This document shows, in pieces, positions 17,601-25,165 of a DNA stretch of 64,000 nucleotides (positions are counted from its first letter, which is position 1; each line of letters begins with the position of its first letter). Source of the stretch: Olsenella sp. SW781 (GTDB lineage Bacteria > Actinomycetota > Coriobacteriia > Coriobacteriales > Atopobiaceae); NCBI RefSeq assembly GCF_012027725.1, contig NZ_SJOU01000013.1, positions 1-64,000 on the forward strand, in the 5' to 3' direction. Under the pieces are notes generated by a model. It was not told the origin of the DNA. It saw only the letters and a program-made list of their open reading frames with translations, and made no database searches. Both the position numbers and the translations under genes were made by a program.

Positions 17601-17870
17601 AACCGGACGCTCCGGGGCTTCTGCGAGAGCCGCTTTGGCGTCGTGGGGGAGGACGCCGCCGAGCTTGCCGATTCGGTCCTGCGGAGCGCCCTGGGGTCTT
17701 CGGCCGACGTGGCGATCGTGCCCCTCCAGGACGTGCTCGGCCTCGGCGACGAGGCGCGCATGAACGTGCCCGGCATCGCGGGCGGCAACTGGTCCTGGCG
17801 TGCGGATGCCGAGCTCGTGGAGGCCGCGGGCGAGCGGCTCTCCAAGCTCGCGAAGGAGTCCGGCCGCTAG
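14622..17870 (+). CDS. Fused GH13 alpha-amylase/neopullulanase and GH77 4-alpha-glucanotransferase
   Basis: One 1082-aa chain with two enzymes. Residues about 1-125 are an N-terminal beta-sandwich. About 130-640 is a GH13 barrel resembling the neopullulanase/maltogenic amylase group, with Asp349 (WRLDVADE), Glu378 (LIGEVWED) and Asp453 (GSHDRERL). About 645-1082 is a MalQ-type GH77 domain with Asp898 (RLDHFIGF), Glu944 (IAEDLG) and Asp993 (THDNRT). Together they would trim and disproportionate linear glucans from glycogen. All six catalytic residues are present. The TTG start at 14622 lies 2 nt after glgA, preceded by GCGGAGAG. No stop or frameshift separates the halves, so this is a true fusion. 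Confidence 0.93.
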   Translation: MKARHVTSEPEYRSPFGAVQLGGTVSLSIDVWGDDVVFCTLRVWTDAHGEELIEMHGSLKGDCLRFSANYRPAETGVVWYSFDIEAKDGSVWRYGAKPGWTTGEGAFAYGDPPSFQITVYVPRAEQPRWYRDAVVYQIFPDRFARGEDWEERAKTLDRPRRGPGHRLVDWDKPVDYERTPEGGIAVWDFYGGTLEGIREKLEYLEGLGVTAIYLNPIFEASSNHRYDTADYLAIDPLLGTEQDFSALCVDAEDRGISVILDGVFNHSGQDSRYFNSYGNYPDLGAYQSPDSPYRDWYFFNEDGTYAGWWGNGDLPALNEDNPDYHELICGRRGVVRKWLRAGARGWRLDVADELSDEFIEDIKRALVTERPDGVLIGEVWEDASNKLAYGKLRQYFQGRELDGTMNYPFRTGVLAFLRREIGAPELAARLEQLRENYPRDNFYSSLNLLGSHDRERLFTVLGGAPDPDSIPEGERAGWHLADDQVGLAKARLWVAALLQMTLPGVPCVYYGDELGLEGLRDPYCRGSFPWDGSRGHADCLLTYRNAIAIRRTLPVLVDGEFEPFSFGEDVFGFWRTGADESVCVLVNASLSEAHDVKVPMVGDLVTDVVSGRAPKVEGGQASTFLWPLGTAVLHFHRAQRLQLPLGRGMGVLCHITSVPNDGKPGTLGAPARRFVDWLADHGQTYWQVLPVNPTDEYGSPYAGVSAFAGNTDLLEKDVAETLTSLEKVGTSEDYLEFCHENDYWLTPYATFRAIKELFGEGPWQSWPARYRRYSPALTRNPRIAAAVENHRRLQYAFDREWRDLLGYAHARGVQIIGDMPMYVSGDSADVWSEPDIFDLDESGHARRQAGAPGDAFAPEGQVWGNPTYRWDMLREQNYGWWLRRFSRMLALYDHVRLDHFIGFSSFFSVPSGKPASEGSFAFGPGAELFEAACRQFGPLPFIAEDLGVITPAVRALMSSTGFAGMDVVQFFDGDVRASYEPRPETVVYTGTHDNRTLRGFCESRFGVVGEDAAELADSVLRSALGSSADVAIVPLQDVLGLGDEARMNVPGIAGGNWSWRADAELVEAAGERLSKLAKESGR

Positions 17871-17878
17871 CGTGCCAC

Positions 17879-17948
17879 CGTGCCACTGGCGTCAGGTTTA
17901 TTTGGCACACGGGCCCGTGTGCCAAATAAACCTGACGCCAGTGGCACG
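17879..17948. repeat. Perfect 70-bp palindrome (GGCGTCAGGTTTATTTGGC family)
   Basis: Arms 17879-17913 and 17914-17948 (35 nt each) are exact reverse complements with no loop. A further half-copy (GTGTGCCAAATAA) follows at about 17960. The same core occurs twice at 49136-49252. Confidence 0.95.
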
Positions 17949-17975
17949 CCCCCGGGCTCGTGTGCCAAATAACAG

Positions 17976-18026
17976 ACGTCGCGAGGCCCCCGCAGGGTGG
18001 GTGTGCGGGGGTCTCGCGACGTTTTT
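17976..18026 (+). terminator. Intrinsic terminator of the glycogen operon
   Basis: 19-nt arms (17976-17994 and 18004-18022, one mismatch) followed by TTTTT at 18022-18026. The hairpin is also the first unit of the repeat at 17976-18160. Confidence 0.85.
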
Positions 18027-18160
18027 GTGCGGCGAAGTGTCGCCAATCCCCCGCAGCGCCGACGTGCGGGGCCCTCGCGACGTTCTGCGGCGGGGAAATG
18101 TCGCCGCGCCCCCGCACGCTGACTCCGCGGGGCCTTCGCGACGTTCTGGGGCGGAGGGCG
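17976..18160 (+). repeat. Three-unit array of the CCCCCGCA...CTCGCGACG repeat
   Basis: Units near 17976, 18039 and 18099 share GTCGC, CCCCCGCA, TGCGGGG or CGCGGGG, TCGCGACGTT and a trailing GGCGG. Each unit folds as a hairpin. It is the same family as the six-unit array at 56803-57157. The 402-nt gene-free interval 17871-18272 holds this array, the palindrome at 17879, one 12-mer and the mfd promoter. Confidence 0.85.
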
Positions 18161-18166
18161 GCGCCG

Positions 18167-18178
18167 GGCGAGAAGAAC
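18167..18178 (+). repeat. 12-mer GGCGAGAAGAAC
   Basis: Exact copy immediately after the repeat array. It overlaps the expected -35 region of the mfd promoter. Confidence 0.85.
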
Positions 18179-18201
18179 CTGTGTGCGCACGCCCGCGCAG
18201 G

Positions 18202-18207
18202 TACAAT
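18202..18207 (+). promoter_or_regulatory. -10 element for mfd
   Basis: TACAAT preceded by G, about 66 nt before the mfd start. No recognisable -35 was found. Confidence 0.5.
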
Positions 18208-18272
18208 AGCCGGGAAAACCAAGCCGCCACGCACCGACCCCGAAGCCGGGGCCGGCGCGTCCTCATGTAGGG

Positions 18273-21200
18273 ATGCCCATGCTGATCGACCGCGTCTCTC
18301 GCAAGCTCCTCTCCGCGCCCGAGCTCGAGCCGCTGCTGCGCGAGCTCAACGCCGGGCATGACGCCACGCTTGCCGTGGCGCAGTCCGCGCGCCCGCTCGT
18401 GCTCGCGGCCCTCTGGGCGCGCGACCCGCGCCCATGCCTCTTCGTGGTGTCGGGCGAGGAGGCCGCCGACCGCGCGGCTCGCGCGCTCGCCGCGTGGCTC
18501 GGGCAGGACGCGGTCTGCCGCTATCCGGAGCGCCGGGACCGCCCGTGGTCGGACGCCGCCCCGGACGACGCCGTGATCGGGGCGCGCTGCCGCGCCGTCG
18601 CGCGCCTCGCCGAGGGCGAGAGGTGCGTCGTGGTGGCCTCGGCACACGCCCTGCTGCGGCGCGTGCCGCCCCGGGGCTCGGGCTACTTCGCCTCGAGCAC
18701 CTTCGCTGTGGGGGAAGAGGTGCCCTTCGAGGACGTGCCCGCGCTGCTCGTGGGCATGGGCTATACCGACGCCGGGGACGTGGACGCACCCGGCACCTTC
18801 CACGTGCACGGCGACACGGTCGACGTCTTCCCTGCGCAGGCCACCTCGCCGGTGCGCCTGGAGTTCTTCGGCGATGAGATCGACCGCGTGCGCCGCATGG
18901 TCCCCTCCACGGGCCAGACCATCGGCGAGCTCTCCGAGGTGACGGTCTCCCCCTGCCGCGAGCTGGCCTTCACCGACGAGACCGTGGCCCGCGCCGAGCG
19001 TGCGCTCTACAACCGGGCGCAGGATAACGGCAAGATAGCCGCGGACCTCGAGTTGATCCGGCAGCGAGCGGCGGACCCGGCGCTGGAGCGCTACCTTCCT
19101 GCGCTCTACGGGTCCACGTCGGGCCCGCTCGAGCACATGAGCGCCGACGCCCTCGTGGTCCTCGCCGAGCCGCGCGCCCTCTTCGACGACTGCATGCGCG
19201 CCTACGACGAGATCTCCGTCGCGGCCAACGCCTCGCACGTCTCGCTGGACGGCCTCTACACCGCCCCCCGCGAGATGGACTTCGGCAGCCAGCAGCGCCT
19301 GTCCTTCTCGTCCATCCTGCGCGCGGGGTCAGGCGCGGCGACGGCCGAGCTCGCCGTGCGCCAGCCGCAGATCGCAGGCTCTGACGCCAAGCTCATGGGG
19401 CGCGTGCGCCAGCTCGTGGACGATAGGGCCTCGGTGCTCTTCGCCGTGCCGGACCGTGCGGCGCGCGAGGCCCTGGAGCTGCGCTTCACCGACGAGTCCG
19501 TCCCGGTGGTGGAGTCGCTCGGCACGTCGGCGGAGAACAACGACCCGCAGGTCCCGCCCCTTGAGCGCGGTCGCGTCACGTTCATCGACGCGCCGGTGCC
19601 GGCGGGCATCGTGATCCCCACGGCGGGGCTCGCGGTCTTCTCGGTCTCCGACCTCACGGCGCGCACGGCCAAGAACCGCCGTCGCGCCCGCCGCGTGGAC
19701 CCCACGAGCGTGACCTTCCCCTTCAAGCCCGGCGACTACGTCGTCCACGCCACGCACGGCATCGCGCTCTTCTCGGAGATCGTGCGCCAGGAGGTGGCCG
19801 GCCGCGAGCGCGACTACTTCCTCCTGGAGTACGCCGGCGGCGACAAGCTCTTCGTGCCCTTCGAGCAGGTCGACCGCATCACGCGCTACGTGGGGCCGGA
19901 CGGCAGCTCCCCGCGCCTCACGCGCCTCAACACGGCCGACTGGTCCCGCGCCACGGGCAAGGCGCGCCGCTCCGCGAAAAAGCTCGCCTTTGACCTCGTG
20001 GACCTCTACACGCGCCGCAGCTCCGTGCCCGGCTACGCGTTCTCGCAGGACACGCCCGTCCAGGAGGAGATGGAGGCGAGCTTCTCCTACGAGCTCACGC
20101 CCGACCAGCGTTCCGCGATCGCCGACATCAAGGCGGACATGGAGGCGCGCCGCCCGATGGACCGCCTGCTCTGCGGCGACGTGGGCTTCGGCAAGACCGA
20201 GGTGGCCCTGCGCGCGGCGTTCAAGTGCTGCCAGGACGCCAAGCAGGTCATGGTGCTCTGCCCCACCACGATCCTGGCGCAGCAGCACTTCGAGACGTTC
20301 TTCTCGCGCTTCGCGCCCTTTGACCTCAGGGTGGCCGTGCTCTCCCGCTTTGTGACGCCCGCCCGGCAGCGCAAGGCGCTCGAGGGCTTCGCGGACGGCT
20401 CGGTTGACGTGCTCATCGGCACGCACCGGCTGCTCTCGGCCGACGTCAACCCCTACGACCTGGGGCTCGTTATCATCGACGAGGAGCAGCGCTTTGGCGT
20501 GCAGCACAAGGAGCAGCTCAAGAACATGCGCGAGCAGGTGGACGTGCTCACGCTCTCGGCGACGCCCATCCCGCGCACCATGCAGATGGCCATGAGCGGG
20601 GTGCGCGACATGAGCCTCATCATGACGCCGCCGCCCGGCCGACTGCCCGTGAAGGTCACGGTGGGGGAGTGGGACCCGGACATCGTCTCCGCCGCCATCC
20701 GCGAGGAGCTCGCGCGCAAGGGCCAGGTCTACTACGTGAGCAACCGCGTCCACACGATCGACGACGCAGTGGAGCGCGTGATGGAGGCCGCGCCCGAGGC
20801 CCGCGTGGGCGTGGCGCATGGCAAGATGAGCGCGCGCGAGGTCGAGGACGTGATGCTCCACTTCCAGGAGCATGAGATCGACGTTCTGGTGGCGACCACC
20901 ATCATCGAGAGCGGCATCGACAACCCGCGCACCAACACGCTCATCATCGAGGACTCGCAGCGTCTGGGCCTGGCTCAGCTCTACCAGCTCAAGGGCCGCG
21001 TGGGCCGCGGCCGCACGCAGGCCTACGCCTACTTCATGTTCCCGGCCGAGCAGCCCCTCACGCCCGAGGCCACCGACCGCCTCACGGCCATCAACGAGTA
21101 CCAGGACCTGGGCAGCGGCATGAAGATCGCGATGCGCGACCTGGAGATCCGCGGCGCGGGCTCGCTCATGGGGGCCGAGCAGCACGGCAACCTCTCCAGC

Positions 21201-21716
21201 GTGGGCTTTGACCTCTTCACGCAGATGCTCGGCGAGGCCGTGGCCGAGGCGCGCGGTGAGACGCGCGACGTGGAACAGGCCGAGGTCACCATCAACCTGC
21301 CCGCGGACTTCTTCCTCGCCGAGGAGTACCTGCCCGACGTGGACAAGCGCGTGCTCGCATACCGGCGCCTGGCGGCCGCCGTGGACCTGGCCGAGGTGGA
21401 TGCCCTGCAGGAGGAGTGCGAGAAGGACTTTGGCGCGCTGCCGCTTGCCGGGCGCAACCTCTTCGACCGCGCCCGCGTGCGCATCCGCGCGCAGCGGCTG
21501 GGGTGCTCCTCCGTCAGCCTCTCCAACGGGCGGCTCATCTACCAGGGCGTCGAGGTGCCGCGTCCCGTGGCGCTGCGGCTCAAGGAGCGCGGCACGCTCG
21601 TGTACCCCAAGACGCACAAGGTTGCCTACCCCTTCCATCGCACCGAGGAGGAGGTCATGCCCGCCGCGCTCGGCGTGCTGGAGGAGATCGGCGGCGACGA
21701 CGAGGCGGAGGAGTAG
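18273..21716 (+). CDS. mfd: Transcription-repair coupling factor Mfd
   Basis: Mfd removes RNA polymerase stalled at lesions and recruits UvrA. The 1147-aa protein has the UvrB-like N-terminal module, the RNA-polymerase-interacting Tudor-like domain (FKPGDYVVHATHGIALF), a SF2 translocase with Walker A GDVGFGKTE (Lys641), DEEQ box (Asp736), SATPIPRTMQ, and the TRG/TRCF C-terminal domain. ATG 18273 is chosen; an ATG at 18279 is also possible. The upstream leader has its own -10. Confidence 0.97.
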   Translation: MPMLIDRVSRKLLSAPELEPLLRELNAGHDATLAVAQSARPLVLAALWARDPRPCLFVVSGEEAADRAARALAAWLGQDAVCRYPERRDRPWSDAAPDDAVIGARCRAVARLAEGERCVVVASAHALLRRVPPRGSGYFASSTFAVGEEVPFEDVPALLVGMGYTDAGDVDAPGTFHVHGDTVDVFPAQATSPVRLEFFGDEIDRVRRMVPSTGQTIGELSEVTVSPCRELAFTDETVARAERALYNRAQDNGKIAADLELIRQRAADPALERYLPALYGSTSGPLEHMSADALVVLAEPRALFDDCMRAYDEISVAANASHVSLDGLYTAPREMDFGSQQRLSFSSILRAGSGAATAELAVRQPQIAGSDAKLMGRVRQLVDDRASVLFAVPDRAAREALELRFTDESVPVVESLGTSAENNDPQVPPLERGRVTFIDAPVPAGIVIPTAGLAVFSVSDLTARTAKNRRRARRVDPTSVTFPFKPGDYVVHATHGIALFSEIVRQEVAGRERDYFLLEYAGGDKLFVPFEQVDRITRYVGPDGSSPRLTRLNTADWSRATGKARRSAKKLAFDLVDLYTRRSSVPGYAFSQDTPVQEEMEASFSYELTPDQRSAIADIKADMEARRPMDRLLCGDVGFGKTEVALRAAFKCCQDAKQVMVLCPTTILAQQHFETFFSRFAPFDLRVAVLSRFVTPARQRKALEGFADGSVDVLIGTHRLLSADVNPYDLGLVIIDEEQRFGVQHKEQLKNMREQVDVLTLSATPIPRTMQMAMSGVRDMSLIMTPPPGRLPVKVTVGEWDPDIVSAAIREELARKGQVYYVSNRVHTIDDAVERVMEAAPEARVGVAHGKMSAREVEDVMLHFQEHEIDVLVATTIIESGIDNPRTNTLIIEDSQRLGLAQLYQLKGRVGRGRTQAYAYFMFPAEQPLTPEATDRLTAINEYQDLGSGMKIAMRDLEIRGAGSLMGAEQHGNLSSVGFDLFTQMLGEAVAEARGETRDVEQAEVTINLPADFFLAEEYLPDVDKRVLAYRRLAAAVDLAEVDALQEECEKDFGALPLAGRNLFDRARVRIRAQRLGCSSVSLSNGRLIYQGVEVPRPVALRLKERGTLVYPKTHKVAYPFHRTEEEVMPAALGVLEEIGGDDEAEE

Positions 21717-21742
21717 CGGCGCAGGGCGTGCAGGGGGGGCAG

Positions 21743-21830
21743 CGTGCAAAGGGGGCGTGCAAAGGGGACAGGCACTTTTGCACGGGGCCGTGCAAAAGTG
21801 CCTGTCCCCTTTGCACGCCCCCTTTGCACG
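21743..21830. repeat. Perfect 43-bp-arm inverted repeat (GGGGACAGGCACTTTT family)
   Basis: Arms 21743-21785 and 21788-21830 are exact reverse complements with a 2-nt loop. Each arm contains two tandem copies of a GTGCAAAGGGG word. Confidence 0.95.
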
Positions 21831-21845
21831 GCCAGCGGTCGAGAG

Positions 21846-21857
21846 GTTCTTCTCGCC
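21846..21857 (-). repeat. 12-mer GGCGAGAAGAAC
   Basis: Exact copy on the minus strand, 15 nt after the 43-bp-arm inverted repeat. Confidence 0.85.
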
Positions 21858-21983
21858 GCTTGCGGTCTAACGCCGACCGCCCGCCGCGCCCCCGGTTATG
21901 TTTCGACGCTGTTTCGGGAACCCTAAGTGAGTTGGGTTGCCACAGGGGCAACGTGTGAACCACCGACCGAAAGGGGTGCGCCC

Positions 21984-23042
21984 ATGAAGGGTTACGCAAT
22001 GCTCAAGATCGGCGAGTCCGGCTGGATCGAGAAGGAGCGCCCGGCGTGCGGGCCGATGGACGCGATCGTCCGTCCGCTGGCCGTCGCCATCTGCACGTCC
22101 GACGTGCACACGCTCTGGGAGGGCGCCATCGGCGAGCGCCACAACATGATTCTTGGCCACGAGGCCTGCGGCGTCGTCGACGAGGTCGGCGAGCTCGTCC
22201 GTGACTTCAAGCCCGGCGACAAGGTCCTCATCCCCGCCATCACCCCCGACTGGAACTCCCTCGAGGCCCAGGCCGGCTACTCCATGCACTCCGGCGGCAT
22301 GCTTGCAGGCTGGAAGTTCTCCAACTTCAAGGACGGCGTCTTCGGCGAGTTCTTCCACGTCAACGACGCTGACGGTAACCTCGCCCACCTGCCCGAGAAC
22401 ATCAACCCCGTCGACGCCTGCATGCTCTCCGACATGGTCCCGACCGGCTTCCACGGCGTTGAGCTCGCCGACGTGCAGTTTGGCGACGAGGTCCTCGTCA
22501 TCGGCATCGGTCCCGTGGGCCTCATGAGCGTGGCCGGCGCCAACCTGCGCGGCGCCTCCCGCATCATCGCCGTGGGCACGCGCCCGAAGTGCGTCGAGGC
22601 GGCCAAGGGCTACGGCGCCACCGAGTTCATCTCCTACAAGGACGGCCCGATTGCCGACCAGGTCCTCGAGATGACTGGCGGCAAGGGCGTCGACCGCGTG
22701 ATTGTGGCCGGCGGCGGCTGCCAGACCTTCGAGGACGCCGTCAAGGCCCTCAAGCCCGGCGGCAAGATCGGCAACGTCAACTACCTCGGCGGCGGCGACT
22801 TCGTCACCATCCCGCGCGTGGAGTGGGGCGTCGGCATGGGTCACAAGGACATCCGCGGCGGCCTCATGCCCGGCGGCCGTCTGCGCATGGAGAAGCTCGG
22901 CGCGCTCGTAAGCTCCGGTCGCCTGGACGTGGCGCCGCTCTCCACCCATGTCTTCCACGGCTGGGACCACCTCGAGGAGGCGCTCTTCCTCATGCGTGAC
23001 AAGCCGGCCGACCTCATCAAGCCGGTCGTCGTCATCGACTAG
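21984..23042 (+). CDS. adh: NADP-dependent secondary alcohol (isopropanol) dehydrogenase
   Basis: A 352-aa zinc-type medium-chain dehydrogenase closely matching the Clostridium beijerinckii/Thermoanaerobacter brockii enzymes. It has MKGYAMLKIGESGWIEKERP at the N-terminus and the catalytic zinc ligands Cys37, His59 and Asp150 at exactly the family positions. Gly198-Thr199-Arg200 and Tyr218 in the nucleotide pocket are the residues that select NADP(H). It should interconvert 2-propanol/acetone or similar secondary alcohols and ketones. The start at 21984 follows GAAAGGGGTGCGCCC. It is flanked by a palindrome upstream and a terminator downstream, so it is a stand-alone unit, possibly acquired from Clostridia (inference). 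Confidence 0.95.
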   Translation: MKGYAMLKIGESGWIEKERPACGPMDAIVRPLAVAICTSDVHTLWEGAIGERHNMILGHEACGVVDEVGELVRDFKPGDKVLIPAITPDWNSLEAQAGYSMHSGGMLAGWKFSNFKDGVFGEFFHVNDADGNLAHLPENINPVDACMLSDMVPTGFHGVELADVQFGDEVLVIGIGPVGLMSVAGANLRGASRIIAVGTRPKCVEAAKGYGATEFISYKDGPIADQVLEMTGGKGVDRVIVAGGGCQTFEDAVKALKPGGKIGNVNYLGGGDFVTIPRVEWGVGMGHKDIRGGLMPGGRLRMEKLGALVSSGRLDVAPLSTHVFHGWDHLEEALFLMRDKPADLIKPVVVID

Positions 23043-23059
23043 CGTTTCATGGTGAGTCG

Positions 23060-23089
23060 CGGGCGGGGGTCCTTCTCGGCCCCCGCCCG
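23060..23089 (+). terminator. Hairpin terminator after adh
   Basis: CGGGCGGGGG (23060-23069) pairs with CCCCCGCCCG (23080-23089), followed by a weak T-rich tail (TCGTCTGTCT). Confidence 0.7.
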
Positions 23090-23115
23090 CTCGTCTGTCT
23101 GGGGGTCGCATGCGC

Positions 23116-23550
23116 CTAGGCGCTCAGCGGCTCCCCGTACTCTCTGTGCATGGCAGCGGAGGTAACGATCCACTGCTTGCCAAACTTCCTCGCGTCGATG
23201 CCGGCGACGATCTTGCCGTATGAGACCGCCTTGCGGAGTGTGGACTCGCTGAGCCCCCAGAGTTCGCTCGCGTCGGCGAACGACATCAGCCCGTCGAACT
23301 CCGTCGTTATGGGCTCGCCGTGTTCCCAGATTTCGTCGCAGGACAGGTCAAGGTTATCGTTCCACGAGACGCCGTATCCGCCGGCGTCGACCTCGACATC
23401 CTCGAACAGATGGCCTCTCTTGAGCTCCTGGAAGGCGTCGAATCGCTCGGTAAGCGGTGCGACGTCGTAGAGCTTGGTCGTTCCGTTGACAAACTGCACG
23501 CGCATGCAAAGGCCAGGAAGGGGTGTTACGTCCTTTATCTTGTGAAACAT
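23116..23550 (-). CDS. DUF2442-type protein with C-terminal helix-turn-helix (antitoxin-like)
   Basis: A 144-aa protein. Residues 1-80 (FVNGTTKLYDVAPL, then YGVSWNDNLDLSCDEIWEHG) look like the DUF2442 fold. Residues about 88-140 are a small helix-turn-helix (MSFADASELWGLSESTLRKA) that could bind DNA. It is encoded 13 nt downstream of the DUF4160-like gene; such pairs are widespread and behave like toxin-antitoxin modules in predictions. GAGAGGAG precedes the start. Base composition is lower in GC than the neighbours, suggesting transfer. Confidence 0.75.
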   Translation of the reverse strand: MFHKIKDVTPLPGLCMRVQFVNGTTKLYDVAPLTERFDAFQELKRGHLFEDVEVDAGGYGVSWNDNLDLSCDEIWEHGEPITTEFDGLMSFADASELWGLSESTLRKAVSYGKIVAGIDARKFGKQWIVTSAAMHREYGEPLSA

Positions 23551-23563
23551 GGGACTACTCCTC

Positions 23564-23818
23564 TCAGTCTAGTGGAGCAAGCGCTCTGAACTCCTGTGTC
23601 TCCCACATTTCGATGAGGGCGACTCGATGAAGTCCAATCCATTCGCGGACCATTGTGGCGGCTCGTGAAGGAAGCTCTCCGTCGAGCAAGTTGCCCGTCC
23701 GAATGTCGAAGGCCGCTGTGTTGTCTCCATAGATTGCGTGAATGTGCGGAGGGTTGTGCTCCGAGCCAAGGAAGTACATGCGTATGACGATTCCGTAAAA
23801 GCGGGCAAGTACGGGCAT
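23564..23818 (-). CDS. DUF4160-type small protein (toxin-like partner)
   Basis: An 84-aa protein starting MPVLARFYGIVIRMYF with the HNPPHIHAIYG segment that typifies DUF4160. ATG 23818 is chosen because GGGAAGG lies at good spacing; a GTG at 23827 is in frame. It is the first gene of a two-gene minus-strand operon with the DUF2442-HTH gene. Its promoter contains a perfect inverted repeat between -10 and -35, so autoregulation by the partner is likely (inference). Its biochemical activity is unknown. Confidence 0.75.
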   Translation of the reverse strand: MPVLARFYGIVIRMYFLGSEHNPPHIHAIYGDNTAAFDIRTGNLLDGELPSRAATMVREWIGLHRVALIEMWETQEFRALAPLD

Positions 23819-23845
23819 GCTGACCACCTTCCCTCGGTTGGGAGC

Positions 23846-23874
23846 AGTATATCACGATACCGTGATACAACGAA
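23846..23874 (-). promoter_or_regulatory. Promoter with embedded operator for the DUF4160/DUF2442 pair
   Basis: On the minus strand, TTCGTT (-35, 23869-23874) and TATACT (-10, 23846-23851) are 17 nt apart. TATCACG-ATAC-CGTGATA (23850-23867), a perfect 7-bp-arm inverted repeat, fills the spacer. Confidence 0.7.
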
Positions 23875-23993
23875 ATGACGATCTTCTCCTACGCCGGGAC
23901 GGACGCGGCGGAATGTGGGCCAGCGCAAGGGCTGGCTAACATGTGAGAGAATCGACGTGCCCAAAAGCGACGGCGTTTCAGGTTGGGGGTCGC

Positions 23994-25028
23994 ATGCGCG
24001 TGCTGGTGGTGTCCGGCTTCCTTGGGGCCGGGAAGACGACGTTCATCCAGGAGCTCGCCCGTCGCACCGGGCGCGACTTCGTGGTGTACGAGAACGAGTA
24101 CGGCCAGGCGGACATCGACGCCAAGGTCCTCTCCGAGACCGACGAGCTCTCCGTCTGGGAGTCCACCGAGAACTGCATCTGCTGCTCGGGCAAGCAGGAC
24201 TTCGCCGCGTCCGTCCTCACGATCGCCAACACGCTCGACCCCGAGTACCTGGTCGTGGAGCCCACGGGCGTCGCGCGCCTCTCCAGCGTGCTGGAAAACG
24301 TCGACCAGGTGAGCTACGAGCGCATCTCGCTGCTCGCGCCGCTCGTGATCGTGGACGCGGTCGCCTGGGAGCGTCAGCGCGAGCGCTTCTCGGACATCTA
24401 CCTCGACCAGGTTGCCACGGCGCCCGTGGTGGTGCTCTCCAAGGTGCAGCATGCGGGGCCGGGCCAGGTCGCCGCCGCGCGGGCGTGGGTGGCCGAGAGG
24501 AACCCGGGCGCGCGGATCGTGGACGTGCCGTACGGGCAGCTGCCCGACGAGTTCTTCTCGGCATTGCTCGAGCACGACCTCGACCCAGAGCGCTCCGCGG
24601 CGCGTCCGGATGCGGCGTCGGCGGAGGACGAGTTTGAGAGCCTGTCTCTTGCGGGGGTCTCGCTGCCCACGGAGAACCACCTGCTGTGGTTTCTGGACGC
24701 CTTGGTCGCAGGGGTCTTCGGCGAGGTCGTGCGCGCCAAGGGCGTGCTGCCCTGCGGTGGCCAGTGGCTGCGCTTTGACGTGGTGGACCGGGCGTGGTCG
24801 GTCACCGGGGCCGAGCCGCCCGCTGAGGGCGAGAAGGACGGTGCGCTCGCGGTGTTCATTGGCCCGGAGGTGCGCAGGCCCTGGCTGCGCGAGACGCTGC
24901 TGCCGCTCGTGCGCGACGCCGTGGCCGCGGGCCATGCGGAGGCAGCCGATGACGAGTCGCTCGATTACGGGCACCATCACGGGCATCACGACGGGCACCG
25001 CCACCATCACGACCACCATCACGAGTAG
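23994..25028 (+). CDS. CobW/COG0523-family GTPase, putative metal chaperone
   Basis: A G3E-family P-loop GTPase of 344 aa with Walker A GFLGAGKTT (Lys14), the metal-binding CxCC motif (Cys61, Cys63, Cys64), VEPTG as the switch region, and a C-terminal CobW domain. The tail is extremely His-rich (GHHHGHHDGHRHHHDHHHE), typical of Zn or Ni handling. ATG 23994 puts the P-loop at the N-terminus; longer in-frame starts lack ribosome sites. No Zur box was recognised and the metal partner is unknown. Confidence 0.88.
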   Translation: MRVLVVSGFLGAGKTTFIQELARRTGRDFVVYENEYGQADIDAKVLSETDELSVWESTENCICCSGKQDFAASVLTIANTLDPEYLVVEPTGVARLSSVLENVDQVSYERISLLAPLVIVDAVAWERQRERFSDIYLDQVATAPVVVLSKVQHAGPGQVAAARAWVAERNPGARIVDVPYGQLPDEFFSALLEHDLDPERSAARPDAASAEDEFESLSLAGVSLPTENHLLWFLDALVAGVFGEVVRAKGVLPCGGQWLRFDVVDRAWSVTGAEPPAEGEKDGALAVFIGPEVRRPWLRETLLPLVRDAVAAGHAEAADDESLDYGHHHGHHDGHRHHHDHHHE

Positions 25029-25031
25029 CGC

Positions 25032-25043
25032 GTTCTTCTCGCC
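25032..25043 (-). repeat. 12-mer GGCGAGAAGAAC
   Basis: Exact copy on the minus strand, 24 nt left of the palindrome at 25068. Confidence 0.85.
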
Positions 25044-25067
25044 GCGCGCCGTCGCGTCCCACCCGGC

Positions 25068-25132
25068 CGAGTGACGCGTTTTGGACGGATGAGGCCGTAC
25101 GAGGCGGCCGTCCGTCCAAAACGAGCCACTCG
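25068..25132. repeat. Inverted repeat (GAGTGACG..TTTTGGACGGA family)
   Basis: The outer arm sequence CGAGTGACGCGTTTTGGACG and its near-complement at 25105-25132 form a long imperfect palindrome. A second member lies at 33595-33658. Confidence 0.88.
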
Positions 25133-25155
25133 CCCGGCGGCAGGGCGCCCCGCGG

Positions 25156-25161
25156 TAGAAT
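25156..25161 (+). promoter_or_regulatory. -10 element for mazG
   Basis: TAGAAT, 37 nt before the mazG start. The 12-mer at 25166 would overlap the transcription start. Confidence 0.45.
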
Positions 25162-25165
25162 CGCA

